This document shows positions 26,282 to 35,313 of a DNA stretch of 64,000 bases, piece by piece. A model generated the notes under the pieces. That model was given only the letters and a program-made list of their open reading frames with translations, made no database searches and was not told where the DNA came from. The stretch is from JBDKFK01 sp039798745 (lineage in GTDB: Bacteria; Patescibacteriota; Microgenomatia; UBA1406; GWC2-37-13), in contig JBDKFK010000001.1 in NCBI GenBank assembly GCA_039798745.1, forward strand, positions 47,300 to 111,299. Reading direction: 5' to 3'. A program made the translations under genes and the position numbers. Each line of letters begins with the position of its first letter. Position 1 is the first letter of the stretch.

Positions 26282-26539
26282 TTATTCATCCGCATCTCGG
26301 ACAAAGTTTTTTACTCCGCTGACAGCGGAACGAATCGTTCCCATTACCGCATTTTTAACAATTTCTTGTGGGTGATTTTTGAGATACTCGACATAGGTAA
26401 GTTTTTCCATAAGGATTCCGTGCAGTTCACGAACCTTTACATACAGAAGCACCACCAGAGCAACACAGCCTATCATAGCTACTATCCCGAGTAACAAAAA
26501 CATAATCGCCAGTACATAGAATATTGATTGTAAGTCCAT
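26282..26539 (-). CDS. Small single-pass membrane protein, function unknown
   Basis: An 85-residue protein with one long hydrophobic N-terminal helix (about 5-35) followed by a charged cytoplasmic tail, KNHPQEIVKNAVMGTIRSAV. I do not recognise a family. On its strand AAAGGAG lies about 17 nt upstream, and TATACT lies 8 nt upstream of ATG 26539, so either leader type is possible. It converges on groEL and shares the bidirectional terminator. Confidence 0.65.
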   Translation of the reverse strand: MDLQSIFYVLAIMFLLLGIVAMIGCVALVVLLYVKVRELHGILMEKLTYVEYLKNHPQEIVKNAVMGTIRSAVSGVKNFVRDADE

Positions 26540-26682
26540 ATATATTTAGTATAACTCCTTTATTATCTGATATGAGATTGAATATAGCGTAATAGATCGG
26601 TAATAGGAAGGTAAAGGATATTGCTTTCGCAGAGTGATTTATGTATATTGATACCCATACTTTTGATATTTTTCTCATTCTT

Positions 26683-27960
26683 ATGGATTCCGAAAGACTA
26701 AAGAATATTGCATATAACTGTTTGCTCGATCTATCCACAGAGGATGGTATCAACGCATCAAGTAAAGATGAAATTTATGGATGCATATTTGGACGTGACA
26801 GTGCTCTTACAGTATTAAAGATTATACATGCTCTTTCTTATGGACAACCATCTCTCCAGTCTGACCAGCCGTTGATAGATATATGTCGTCGTAGTCTTCT
26901 TTTTCTTATTAAGCTGCAAGGGACCGAAGTAAATATTGAAAGTGGTGAAGAGCCAGGCAAGTTTATACACGAATATCGTCGTGAAAAATTTGACCACTTG
27001 CTCGCACTTTCTAAACCCTGGTACATATATCCTGACATGACGATTCGAAATTATGATTCTATCGATGCTACGCCTCTTATACTTATTGCTATATTCAGAT
27101 ACTGGCAGTTCACCCATGACGATACATTTCTCCAGCAGTCATTACCCGCGGTTAAAAAAGGTCTCGAATGGCTGTGTTCTTATGCAGATCTAGATAGAGA
27201 TGGTCTCGTTGAGTATACGTTTGCTAAAGGTAGAAAGTTCGGCGGTCTGGATGTGCAGTCATGGACTGATTCCGTAGAGTCACTTATGAGATTTGATGGT
27301 TCCCTGCCTGCTTACCCGATTGCACCTGTTGAGGTACAGGGATATGTCTGGCTTGCCTTGCGGTTGTGGGGTGATGTTGATGGTGGATTTGGTATTGATT
27401 TTCTCCAACATGCGGCACAGATTAAAACGTCTTTTAATAACGCATTTATTCTTCAAGATAATGGATATCATTTTGCGGCTCAGGCTCTTGACGGCACAAA
27501 ACAACAAATTACTACTATTACCGCAAATCCTTTGCTGTTGCTATGGGCAACCTATACTACTGAGAAAAGTCATGAATCTATTCTTGATGATAAATACGTA
27601 GATGACTTTATTAAGAGGGGATTTTTGCCAGATCTTTTTGACCCTGATGCAGGTATCCGTACGATGAGTTCTAAGTCAGCAACATATAACTCTGGGCAAG
27701 ATTCATATCATAATGGGAGTTATTGGCCTATCCTTAACGGCATGATATACGAAGGGCTTTGTACCTGGGGTTATACGAAAGAAGCCAAGATTTTAAAGGT
27801 CGCGACACTAAAGCCGCTCTTTTTTTTCAACTCTCCTATAGAGCTTTATATTAAGAATGCACAAGGAACCTATCTTGAGTACCGCAACTCCTATGGACAA
27901 GTAAGTTGTCGTTATCAGGCATGGTCAGCTGCGGCCATTTTTGATATTCTTAATCCGTAA
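26683..27960 (+). CDS. Amylo-alpha-1,6-glucosidase-like (GH133/GDE C-terminal type)
   Basis: The 425-residue protein is an (alpha/alpha)6-barrel hydrolase. It has IFGRDSALTVLK near the N-terminus, a Trp-rich barrel, YAD-DRDGLVEY, LDVQSWTDSVESL and VQGYVWLALRLW, and DPDAGIRTMS with YHNGSYWPILNGMI near the end. These segments match the glycogen-debranching glucosidase family, which removes alpha-1,6-linked glucose. It lacks any signal peptide. It is separate from the GH57/GH15 block but would complement it by clearing branch points. The start is uncertain: ATG 26683 gives the better N-terminus, but an in-frame ATG at 26641 adds 14 residues. Confidence 0.85.
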   Translation: MDSERLKNIAYNCLLDLSTEDGINASSKDEIYGCIFGRDSALTVLKIIHALSYGQPSLQSDQPLIDICRRSLLFLIKLQGTEVNIESGEEPGKFIHEYRREKFDHLLALSKPWYIYPDMTIRNYDSIDATPLILIAIFRYWQFTHDDTFLQQSLPAVKKGLEWLCSYADLDRDGLVEYTFAKGRKFGGLDVQSWTDSVESLMRFDGSLPAYPIAPVEVQGYVWLALRLWGDVDGGFGIDFLQHAAQIKTSFNNAFILQDNGYHFAAQALDGTKQQITTITANPLLLLWATYTTEKSHESILDDKYVDDFIKRGFLPDLFDPDAGIRTMSSKSATYNSGQDSYHNGSYWPILNGMIYEGLCTWGYTKEAKILKVATLKPLFFFNSPIELYIKNAQGTYLEYRNSYGQVSCRYQAWSAAAIFDILNP

Positions 27961-28017
27961 GGCGTCGATCTACATATACAGATACGAGGCATTTTATATA
28001 TAATGGTGCTACCCCCT

Positions 28018-29817
28018 ATGAAGAATTTTAAGGATCCTGATCAATTCAGCTGGAAAGATCTCATGTCTGCGACATGGTATTTTTTGGAAGGGTATCGTAG
28101 GCCATTTATTTTCTGGACAATTACGCTATTTATTGTCTTCTTTTATCAGTTGGTCCCGCCTGTAATAATTGGTAAGATTATTGATTTTTTCACTACGTAT
28201 AAGCCAGGCCAGTCTCTATCATTATTCTATGGATTGGCTATTTTTTTGGGTGTCGCCAACGCGCTTGCAGCCATCATCCGGCTGACGGCAAAAAATAGAC
28301 TTGCGGAGTTGGGAGCAGAACTCAACTACAGCGCGAAGGTGAAGGGGTTTGAAAAGTTGGTAGATTTTTCGTTATCATGGCATGATAAAGAAAATTCCGG
28401 CAACAAAGTGCAGAGGATTCAGAATGGCTTAACTTCTTTCAGTGACATGAGACGGCTTATAAATCAGGACGGGTTTCAGGTTACGACTGCCATACTTGGC
28501 ATAATATTTGTTTTTCTTTTCTTGAGTCCGCTTTTCGTGATATTTCTGGTTGTGTACCTGAGTGTATTCTTCGCCATTAATTTTAGCTTTTACTCACGCA
28601 TGCTTACATTACAGAATGAGTTCAACAAAGTACGTGAGGCGGCGACAGGCAATTATTTTGAAGGATTAAGTAACGTTCTAACCATTAAAACACTCGGAGC
28701 AAAGGATTCGTTCAAGAAAAATATTCATTCGAGTGAACAATTATCAAAAGAATACGGTTATAAGCTTATTGCGATTGGAATAAATAAATGGAAAGCATTT
28801 CAGATATTTAACGCGGCCAGTATAGTTGTGTATCTTCTTATGATTGGCCGCGATCTTCTGGGCGGAGTAATAACTATTGGATCAATATTTATCTTTTATA
28901 CCTATCTTATGAGGTTGGTTGATGCTGCCGGAACAAGCACTGAGGCATTTGAACGTCTTATAGAAATAAAGTCATCCATCGCACGCATGATGCCGATTTA
29001 CTGGGAAGAAGAAGAACTGGTCCATGGCACGGTACCATTTCCAAAGACATGGAAAGAGATTGTAATAAAAGATGGATCATTTAATTACCGGGGCCCTCAG
29101 GACGCCGTGGAGAGCGCTGCGTTATTTGAGATAAAGAATCTCAATATAACGATTCATAAAAATGAAAAAATAGGTATTGTCGGATCGTCCGGAAGCGGAA
29201 AATCTACACTGGGGAGACTGCTTCTGGGTTTATATCAGCTGAAATCTGGTGAGTTTAGCGTTGACCACATAAATTTTTATGACATTATGCATAGCACAGT
29301 AACCAAGGAGATCGCTATCGTTCTTCAGGAGACAGAGATGTTTAATTTATCCCTTACTGATAATATAACTCTCCTTAAAAAAATTGATCCAGAGTTATTG
29401 GCAAAGGCCATCGAGATTGCACAACTACAGAAGATTATAGATAAACTGCCACAGGGTTTGGCAACAGTTATTGGTGAAAAAGGATACAGGCTTTCAGGTG
29501 GTGAAAGACAGCGTATTGGTATCGCTCGTGCAATATATAAGGATCCTCAACTATTTGTGTTTGACGAGGCCACCTCAGCACTAGACAGCAAGACTGAATC
29601 ACTTATTCAGAAAGCTCTTGAAAAAGAGCTCCACAAGAAAACGCTTGTAGTTATTGCGCACAGGGTATCTACGCTAAAGAATGTAGATAGAATCTGTGTT
29701 TTTGAAAAGGGGAGTTTGGTAGAGGAAGGTACCTATCAGAGCCTTGCCAATGACCCGGGCTCCAAATTTTATGAGATTGCTCAGATGCAGAACAAGCAGA
29801 GTGCAAAACATGGATAA
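28018..29817 (+). CDS. ABC exporter, fused membrane and ATPase domains (MsbA-like)
   Basis: A 599-residue half-transporter. The N-terminal membrane domain has six helices (about 30-310). The ATPase domain has Walker A GSSGSGKST, the signature LSGGERQRIGIARAI, Walker B LFVFDEATSALDS and an H-loop in IAHRVS. It would act as a homodimer, since only one copy is present. Members export lipids, peptides or drugs; the substrate is unknown. I start at ATG 28018, giving MKNFKDPDQFSW; TATAAT at 27999-28004 lies 13 nt upstream and overlaps an alternative ATG. A probable structured RNA follows the gene. Confidence 0.9.
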   Translation: MKNFKDPDQFSWKDLMSATWYFLEGYRRPFIFWTITLFIVFFYQLVPPVIIGKIIDFFTTYKPGQSLSLFYGLAIFLGVANALAAIIRLTAKNRLAELGAELNYSAKVKGFEKLVDFSLSWHDKENSGNKVQRIQNGLTSFSDMRRLINQDGFQVTTAILGIIFVFLFLSPLFVIFLVVYLSVFFAINFSFYSRMLTLQNEFNKVREAATGNYFEGLSNVLTIKTLGAKDSFKKNIHSSEQLSKEYGYKLIAIGINKWKAFQIFNAASIVVYLLMIGRDLLGGVITIGSIFIFYTYLMRLVDAAGTSTEAFERLIEIKSSIARMMPIYWEEEELVHGTVPFPKTWKEIVIKDGSFNYRGPQDAVESAALFEIKNLNITIHKNEKIGIVGSSGSGKSTLGRLLLGLYQLKSGEFSVDHINFYDIMHSTVTKEIAIVLQETEMFNLSLTDNITLLKKIDPELLAKAIEIAQLQKIIDKLPQGLATVIGEKGYRLSGGERQRIGIARAIYKDPQLFVFDEATSALDSKTESLIQKALEKELHKKTLVVIAHRVSTLKNVDRICVFEKGSLVEEGTYQSLANDPGSKFYEIAQMQNKQSAKHG

Positions 29818-29833
29818 TGAGTGATATTTGTCA

Positions 29834-29862
29834 CTGACTATAGAATATAAAGAGGTTACAAT
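29834..29862 (+). promoter_or_regulatory. Candidate promoter of the structured RNA
   Basis: CTGACT at 29834-29839, 17 nt, TACAAT at 29857-29862, predicting initiation near 29869. No coding start follows, which fits a non-coding transcript. Confidence 0.5.
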
Positions 29863-29867
29863 AAAAT

Positions 29868-30036
29868 TGAATAAGAGAAAGAGAAGAACATTGAAAATCG
29901 CTTCAGATGCGGTGGAGACTACAGGAGAGAATCTCAATGTATGAAAGGCCATGCCTTTTGAGACTATTGACTCATCTCAGTATGTTCTATCATGTTCGGA
30001 GATCCCAGCCTCTCCACCGCGTCTGAGGCGTTTTTT
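29868..30036 (+). ncRNA. Structured small RNA candidate (6S-like shape), about 168 nt
   Basis: The 20-nt arm 29899-29918 pairs completely, allowing two G-U pairs, with 30011-30030. T6 follows at 30031-30036, so the closing stem doubles as a terminator. Inside are an AAAGGC/GCCTTT hairpin near 29944-29957, a GAGA/TCTC hairpin near 29960-29978, and a possible ATCTC/GAGAT stem. A promoter-like pair stands about 30 nt upstream. Length and a long closing stem around a loose centre resemble 6S RNA, but I see no conserved 6S sequence. SRP and RNase P RNA signatures are absent. Strand is set by the T-run and promoter. Confidence 0.6.
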
Positions 30037-30064
30037 ATGTAAGTTAAGGCTAATTGACTCTACT

Positions 30065-30475
30065 TTATATTTTTTTCTTCGTAGTAACAATTAATGCGAG
30101 AATAAATACTGTTCCCATAATTAACTGGCACATTATACAGACAGGGCAAATAACACGAAGCAGGAATAGCTCCTGATACGCAATCCAGAGACAAAATGCC
30201 AGTCCGAACGAGGCCATTGTAAGCAAGAGTTTCTTCTTTTCGTATACTGCCGCAAAAAAAATGACTATATACCCGACAAAACCATAGAGGGGAGTCGGTA
30301 ATCCCCATGTTTTGGCAACTGCGCCCGAAATAATGGCGTCACAGTTGATGAAAGCATTTACATAACATGGTTGAAATGCCGGACGCATAAACTGTTGCCA
30401 TAGCAAATAGATTGCAAGAGTAATGCCTAACAATGAGAGTATCTTTATTGCGGCAAAAACTCTGTTGTGTTTCAT
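30065..30475 (-). CDS. Vitamin K epoxide reductase (VKOR) family protein
   Basis: VKOR homologues in bacteria reoxidise DsbA-like partners and so drive disulfide formation outside the membrane. This 136-residue protein has four membrane helices. It carries the loop pair Cys37 and Cys45 (QPCYVNAFINCDA) and the redox centre Cys110-Pro-Val-Cys113, followed by Cys116. It is a single VKOR domain; many bacterial versions are fused to a thioredoxin domain, so the partner oxidase must be encoded elsewhere. It overlaps the SDR gene by 4 nt and is translated after it. Confidence 0.88.
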   Translation of the reverse strand: MKHNRVFAAIKILSLLGITLAIYLLWQQFMRPAFQPCYVNAFINCDAIISGAVAKTWGLPTPLYGFVGYIVIFFAAVYEKKKLLLTMASFGLAFCLWIAYQELFLLRVICPVCIMCQLIMGTVFILALIVTTKKKI

Positions 30476-31281
30476 GATAGTAACACACCTCCATCTACAA
30501 CAATCTGCGTACCTGTCATGTACGATGACATATCGGACGCAAGGAACAAGGCTACTTTTCCTATTTCGTCGGGTTCCCCCATTCGATGCATAGGTATTTT
30601 TGAGAGGAATGCCTCTAATACTTTATTCATATCAACTCCGGCTGTAGCAGGGTGAGCAGACTGTAACTTTTTTACACCTTCTGTTAAGATACCTCCGGGC
30701 GCGATAGCATTTACCCAAATTTTATGAGCCGCAAGTTCTAAAGCAACGTTTTTAGTGAAACCCCACACACCATGCTTGGAAGCATCATAATGGGCAAGTC
30801 CTACTGATGAAGGATGCAGCGCATCTATTGAAGTTACATTTATAATCTTTCCTCCATTTCCCTGTGCAATCATCTGTTCAGAGGCATACTTAGTCGTAAG
30901 GAATACGCCTTTAAGATTGATCGAAATAACTTTTTCAAAATCATCTAGTGTCATTTGGTGAACGGGAATTGAAGGATAAATCCCTGCATTATTTACGAGA
31001 ATATCAACGGCTCCATATGCTTGCAATGTTTGTGTGATCATGTTTTTCACATCTTCCTCTACAGACACATCTGTTTTTATAGCTTTAGCCTTCCAGCCTT
31101 TTTCTGTAAATTCGTTCGCAGTTTTGGTTCCCTCTGACTCTGTCCGATTGGCGATTACTACATTTGCGCCAGCTTCAGCTAACCTGTACGATATGCCATA
31201 GCCTATTCCTACCGCGCCTCCTGTCACAATAGCTGTTTTTCCCGCAAGATTGAGTAATGTATTACCTGACAATATGTTCAT
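30472..31281 (-). CDS. Short-chain dehydrogenase/reductase (SDR)
   Basis: A classical SDR of 269 residues with the dinucleotide-binding motif TGGAVGIG at 20-27, the NNAG motif in DILVNNAGIYPS, the catalytic Ser in VTSIDALHPS and the Tyr-x3-Lys motif in HYDASKHG. The C-terminal pattern, MTGTQIVVDGG, is typical of the glucose dehydrogenase/FabG-like group. It reduces a ketone or oxidises an alcohol with NAD(P)H; the substrate is unknown. It is the first gene of a two-gene unit with the VKOR protein, with a 4-nt stop/start overlap. Confidence 0.9.
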   Translation of the reverse strand: MNILSGNTLLNLAGKTAIVTGGAVGIGYGISYRLAEAGANVVIANRTESEGTKTANEFTEKGWKAKAIKTDVSVEEDVKNMITQTLQAYGAVDILVNNAGIYPSIPVHQMTLDDFEKVISINLKGVFLTTKYASEQMIAQGNGGKIINVTSIDALHPSSVGLAHYDASKHGVWGFTKNVALELAAHKIWVNAIAPGGILTEGVKKLQSAHPATAGVDMNKVLEAFLSKIPMHRMGEPDEIGKVALFLASDMSSYMTGTQIVVDGGVLLS

Positions 31282-31429
31282 ATGTATATTAAATTATTAA
31301 TCGAGTCCCTTTACTATAAAAATACGAATACTATTTGTCAGTGACAGGTATCACGTATCAACATTGACACATATCACTGAATGATTGTTGTTCTAATGAT
31401 AAACTATTTTCGAAAGGTGGTGAATGCAT

Positions 31430-31669
31430 ATGAATATAATGTTCATTTTTGTTATAGGCTTAGCTGTTGGAATCGGAGTAGCTTTTCTACAACCAGCAGG
31501 CGCAACAACAAAACAAGGTCCCATATCAGATATGATACTCGGTATGATTGGCGCAATGCTCATAGGGGGTACTGTAGCTCAGTTTGTGACTATATCAAGT
31601 ACCCTTATTCTTATAAGCATAGTCGGAGCCATTGTATTTGTAGAGCTGGGAAGGGTAATGCCTGCGTGA
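31430..31669 (+). CDS. GlsB/YeaQ/YmgE family small membrane protein
   Basis: A 79-residue protein with three hydrophobic helices and several Gly-rich stretches. The segment ISDMILGMIGAMLIGG is typical of the GlsB/YmgE (transglycosylase-associated) family, linked with stress response in other bacteria. I choose ATG 31430 because AAAGGTGG at 31413-31420 lies 9 nt upstream, a good Shine-Dalgarno distance. ATG 31424, two codons earlier, is too close. Its clear ribosome site contrasts with the many leaderless genes here. Confidence 0.8.
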   Translation: MNIMFIFVIGLAVGIGVAFLQPAGATTKQGPISDMILGMIGAMLIGGTVAQFVTISSTLILISIVGAIVFVELGRVMPA

Positions 31670-31701
31670 TCTAGATCACTTCGTTTTTCTCGTATTTTTC
31701 T

Positions 31702-31717
31702 TATAATTCAGATCACT
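31702..31717 (+). promoter_or_regulatory. -10 element of pflB
   Basis: TATAAT at 31702-31707 followed by 10 nt and ATG 31718. No -35 recognised. Confidence 0.5.
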
Positions 31718-33940
31718 ATGCCCCATACCAATAACTCACTCCACACTGAGGGCACTATTAACGTGCGTAAATTCATTATCGACAACTTAAGATCCTATGA
31801 TGGCGATAGTTCTTTCTTGGTAGGACCTTCCAATAAAACGCAGGCTCTCTGGGAAGTATGTAAGCAACTGCTCAAAAATGAAAGAATGGCTGGAGGCGTA
31901 TTAGATATCGACACTACGACAATATCAGGTATCACAAGTCATAAACCTGGCTATATTTGTAAACAATTTGAGGTCATTTATGGTTTGCAGACTGACCAAC
32001 CGCTTAAGCGCGCTATTAAACCTTTTGGTGGTATACGGGTCGTAGAAAAAGCATGTGAAGAAAAAGGGAGAACATTGGATCCAGGCGTGATTGCGTTATG
32101 TACACAATACCGTAAGACACACAATGACGGTGTGTTTGACGCGTATACAACTGAGATGAAGAAATACCGTTCATCCGGCGTAATAACGGGGCTGCCCGAT
32201 AATTATGCCAGAGGAAGAATTATCGGTGACTATCGACGTGTAGCACTGTATGGCATTGATCATCTTATACAAGCAAAAAGAGAGGATCTGGAACATTTTG
32301 ATAGACCGATGACCGATGAAGTAATCCGTTTGAGAGAAGAAGTGAGTGAACAAATCAAAGCACTTTCTCAGATCAAAGAAATGGCATCATCATATGGGTT
32401 TAATATAAGCGGACCTGCGGTAAGTGCTAAAGAGGCGATTCAGTGGACATACTTTGGATTTTTAGCGGCTCTCAAAGAGCATGACGGCGCAGCGATGAGC
32501 CTGGGAAATGTAAGCGGATTTTTCGATGTATATATTGAAAAAGATATAGCAGAGGGAATTCTAACCGAAGAACAAGCCCAGGAACTGGTAGATCAGTTTG
32601 TCATTAAACTTCGTCTCGTACGACATCTACGGACTTATGAATATGATCAGTTGTTTTCGGGCGATCCCACATGGCTAACCGAATCAATTGGAGGAGTGTG
32701 GATGAACGGAACACACAAGGTAACAAAGACAAGTTACCGATTTTTACAAACACTCTATAATCTGGGCCCGTCTCCTGAACCTAATTTAACGGTTCTCTGG
32801 TCCCACAAACTGCCCGACAATTTCAAACACTTCTGCGCCCAGGTTTCGATAGACACATCTGCTATTCAGTACGAGAACGATGATTTGATGAGAGAGGTTT
32901 CGGGAAGCGATGACTATGGCATAAGTTGCTGCGTCTCTCAGCTAAAAAGCGGCAAGCAGATGCAGTACTTCGGCGCGCGTTGTAACTTGGCTAAAACTCT
33001 GCTTCTTGCGCTTAACGAAGGCAAAGATGAGAATCACGGCACGGTGTTAGTGCCGGGTATCATGCCGTTACAAAACGAAGTACTGGATTATGAGGAAACA
33101 ATGAATCTGTTCAGGAAAACAATGGAGCATGTGGCAAAAACATATGTAAATACAATGAACATAATTCACTACATGCACGATAAATATTTCTATGAGCGGG
33201 CCCAAATGGCACAACTGGATACTCATATTGAACGTTTAATGGCATTTGGTATCGCAGGGTTATCTGTAGTGGCGGACTCCCTGTCCGCAATAAAATATGC
33301 TCAGGTAAAACCTATACGTAACGAAAGCGGTATAACTATTGATTTTGATATTCAGGGAGAGTTTCCAAAATATGGTAATGATGATGAGCGGGTAGATTCG
33401 ATCGCTCAGCAGTTGGTAATAGATTTTTATCACGAACTGTCTAGGCATCATATATACAGAGAGGCGCAGCCTACACTATCTGTTCTAACGATTACATCAA
33501 ATGTCGTATATGGAAAGAAAACAGGGGCCACACCTGACGGAAGAAAAGCAGGTATCCCTTTCGCCCCCGGAGCAAACCCCATGCATGGCCGCGACACGTC
33601 AGGAGCCATCGCGAGTCTCAACTCTGTTGCAAAGTTGCCCTATGCCTACGCGCGTGACGGCATCTCCAATACCTTTACACTTGTTCCTCGTACACTCGGA
33701 GCTGATTCTTCTGAGCGGATAGAAAATCTTTCAGCGCTGCTTACTGGATACTTTTCCAAAAATGCCCATCACCTTAATGTTAACGTGCTTCAAAGAGAAA
33801 CTATGTTGCGGGCTATGGAACATCCCGAAGAATATCCTCAGTTAACAATCAGAGTTTCGGGCTATGCGGTCAACTTTATTAAACTGACCCGGGAACAGCA
33901 GCAGGAAGTGCTCGCGAGAACATTTTTTGAAACAATGTAA
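31718..33940 (+). CDS. pflB: Pyruvate formate-lyase (formate C-acetyltransferase)
   Basis: PFL converts pyruvate and CoA to acetyl-CoA and formate by a glycyl-radical mechanism, in the cytoplasm and without oxygen. The 740-residue length matches PflB. The active-site pair Cys404-Cys405 lies in [10 protein letters not shown]. The radical-bearing Gly715 lies in IRVSGYAV, 25 residues from the C-terminus. The activase gene begins 2 nt after its stop, forming the usual pflB-pflA operon. It is a clear sign of anaerobic fermentation, with glucose units from the window's glucan enzymes as a plausible source. Confidence 0.96.
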   Translation: MPHTNNSLHTEGTINVRKFIIDNLRSYDGDSSFLVGPSNKTQALWEVCKQLLKNERMAGGVLDIDTTTISGITSHKPGYICKQFEVIYGLQTDQPLKRAIKPFGGIRVVEKACEEKGRTLDPGVIALCTQYRKTHNDGVFDAYTTEMKKYRSSGVITGLPDNYARGRIIGDYRRVALYGIDHLIQAKREDLEHFDRPMTDEVIRLREEVSEQIKALSQIKEMASSYGFNISGPAVSAKEAIQWTYFGFLAALKEHDGAAMSLGNVSGFFDVYIEKDIAEGILTEEQAQELVDQFVIKLRLVRHLRTYEYDQLFSGDPTWLTESIGGVWMNGTHKVTKTSYRFLQTLYNLGPSPEPNLTVLWSHKLPDNFKHFCAQVSIDTSAIQYENDDLMREVSGSDDYGISCCVSQLKSGKQMQYFGARCNLAKTLLLALNEGKDENHGTVLVPGIMPLQNEVLDYEETMNLFRKTMEHVAKTYVNTMNIIHYMHDKYFYERAQMAQLDTHIERLMAFGIAGLSVVADSLSAIKYAQVKPIRNESGITIDFDIQGEFPKYGNDDERVDSIAQQLVIDFYHELSRHHIYREAQPTLSVLTITSNVVYGKKTGATPDGRKAGIPFAPGANPMHGRDTSGAIASLNSVAKLPYAYARDGISNTFTLVPRTLGADSSERIENLSALLTGYFSKNAHHLNVNVLQRETMLRAMEHPEEYPQLTIRVSGYAVNFIKLTREQQQEVLARTFFETM

Positions 33941-33942
33941 CT

Positions 33943-34668
33943 ATGCTCAATATCCACTCAATTGAGACATTTGGAACACACGAAGGTCCCGGGATAAGAC
34001 TCGTAGTCTTTTTGCAGGGATGTCGTTTACGATGTCTCTACTGCCATAATCCCGACACCTGGGCTCTTAACGCGGGCAAACCTACCACTATTGATAAGAT
34101 ATTAGAACAACTGGATAAACAAAAGCCATATATTCAAAAGAAAGGCGGAATTACGGTATCCGGAGGAGAGCCATTAATTCAACGAAAAGCCCTCATCGAG
34201 CTTTTTACACGTGTTCAGAAACTCGGCTACCATACGACTCTGGATACCAATGGATCTATCCTGGATGAAGATACCAAAGCATTACTTAACGTTACCGATT
34301 TAGTTTTGCTTGATGTAAAGCACATTAATCCCGAGATGCATTTTAAGCTTACACAGTCAACAAATAACATCGTGCTCCAGTTTGCTGAGTACTGTGAACA
34401 GAATAACAAAAAAATGTGGCTACGGTATGTCTTAGTACCCGGCTGGACGGATCAGGAAATGTATCTAAATGAATGGGGAAAGAAGTTCAGGAGTTATAAG
34501 AATGTAGAAAGGGTAGAGATACTTCCATATCACACATTAGGCGTATATAAACATAAAGCACTGGGAAATGAGTACAAACTTAACGGTATTTCTCCGCCGT
34601 CACACCAACAGGTGTCAGCAGCTCAATCCATTTTCCAGCAATACTTCAACCACGTGTTTATCCGCTAA
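33943..34668 (+). CDS. pflA: Pyruvate formate-lyase activating enzyme (radical SAM)
   Basis: The activase installs the glycyl radical on PFL, using a 4Fe-4S cluster and S-adenosylmethionine. This 241-residue protein has the cluster motif Cys27-x3-Cys31-x2-Cys34 in QGCRLRCLYCHNP. It also has the GGE motif in VSGGEPLIQ and a radical-SAM barrel of standard length. It follows pflB by 2 nt. The HEGPGIR segment before the cluster (EGPGIRLVVFLQGC) is typical of the family. No extra ferredoxin domain is present, as in true PflA. Confidence 0.95.
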   Translation: MLNIHSIETFGTHEGPGIRLVVFLQGCRLRCLYCHNPDTWALNAGKPTTIDKILEQLDKQKPYIQKKGGITVSGGEPLIQRKALIELFTRVQKLGYHTTLDTNGSILDEDTKALLNVTDLVLLDVKHINPEMHFKLTQSTNNIVLQFAEYCEQNNKKMWLRYVLVPGWTDQEMYLNEWGKKFRSYKNVERVEILPYHTLGVYKHKALGNEYKLNGISPPSHQQVSAAQSIFQQYFNHVFIR

Positions 34669-34681
34669 TAGATATTACGCA

Positions 34682-34942
34682 TTATTTTGAGAAAAATTCT
34701 TTGAGCATTGTCATTAATGTAGTTCTGCCTCTGTTTGTTTTTAAATACCCCTCTCTACGTTTAGCGTCGCTTCTATTTCTATATGCTTCATAATGAATTA
34801 AATCAAGTGGTTCATAATGTTTTGTAGAAATGACAAGTTTTGAATTATGTTCCCTAAACCGTCGTCTAAGATTATCTGTATAGCCTATATAGATAAAATT
34901 ATGTTTTAAACTCTGGAGAACATACACATAATAGAACGTCAT
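34682..34942 (-). CDS. GIY-YIG domain protein, single domain
   Basis: An 86-residue protein with YVYVLQ and FIYIGYTDNLRRRFREHN, the GIY-YIG nuclease motif with its downstream Arg. It corresponds to the small UPF0213/YhbQ-like group common in CPR. The biochemical role is unclear; related proteins may cut DNA. Choosing the start matters: the frame is open up into tRNA-Tyr, giving a spurious 170-residue protein. TTGCAT, 17 nt, TATAAC, then 6 nt to ATG 34942 sets the start; a nearby ATG at 34948 directly abuts the -10. It converges on pflA with a 13-nt gap. Confidence 0.82.
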   Translation of the reverse strand: MTFYYVYVLQSLKHNFIYIGYTDNLRRRFREHNSKLVISTKHYEPLDLIHYEAYRNRSDAKRREGYLKTNRGRTTLMTMLKEFFSK

Positions 34943-34977
34943 GCTCATGTTATAAAAGGATTGATGTAACGATGCAA
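34943..34977 (-). promoter_or_regulatory. Leaderless promoter of the GIY-YIG gene
   Basis: Minus strand: TTGCAT (34977-34972), 17 nt, TATAAC (34954-34949), 6 nt, ATG 34942. Confidence 0.65.
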
Positions 34978-35021
34978 CGGAGTATAGTCGACAGAGTACT
35001 CGCTGGAGAGGTTGTATAGAG

Positions 35022-35098
35022 GGCAGGTACAATTCTATACCTGCCTGCGGCACATTCGACTTTTGCTCCTGGCGGAGCAAGGCGCCGAATGGTGCCTT
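35022..35098. repeat. Three consecutive perfect hairpins beside tRNA-Tyr
   Basis: GGCAGGTA/TACCTGCC at 35022-35029 and 35038-35045; TTGCTCC/GGAGCAA at 35063-35069 and 35074-35080; AAGGCGCC/GGTGCCTT at 35079-35086 and 35091-35098 (one G-U). They lie immediately downstream of tRNA-Tyr on its strand. None has a T-run, so they are not simple terminators. Confidence 0.55.
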
Positions 35099-35099
35099 G

Positions 35100-35182
35100 T
35101 CCAGGGACAAGGATTCGAACCTTGGCAGCCCGAAGGCGACAGATTTACAGTCTGTTGCGATTGACCACTCCGCCATCCCTGG
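35100..35182 (-). tRNA. tRNA-Tyr(GUA)
   Basis: Minus-strand class II tRNA with a long variable arm. Acceptor CCAGGGA/TCCCTGG, anticodon stem ACAGA/TCTGT around CTGTAAA giving GUA, discriminator A. CCA not encoded. Confidence 0.95.
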
Positions 35183-35313
35183 ATATATTCTCACAGTGTC
35201 ACAGCGCTCAATAGAGTAATGTCTATTGAATGTGAATGTGATACATTATATCATAATAGTAATAGAAATTGCATTTTTTGTGGTTAAAGACTAGAGATTA
35301 ATTACCCCTAAAT

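Noticed and set aside
29868..30036. SRP RNA, tmRNA or RNase P RNA
   Set aside because: The SRP tetraloop region (GGAAGGAAGCAG-like), tmRNA's tRNA-like ends and the RNase P core GAGGAAAGTC are all missing.
31381..31674. Alternative 97-residue frame over the GlsB-like gene
   Set aside because: The GlsB frame has family features and a ribosome site; this frame has neither.
34943..35194. N-terminal extension of the GIY-YIG frame through hairpins and into tRNA-Tyr
   Set aside because: The extension translates a tRNA gene and contains the promoter TTGCAT-N17-TATAAC. The true start is 34942.
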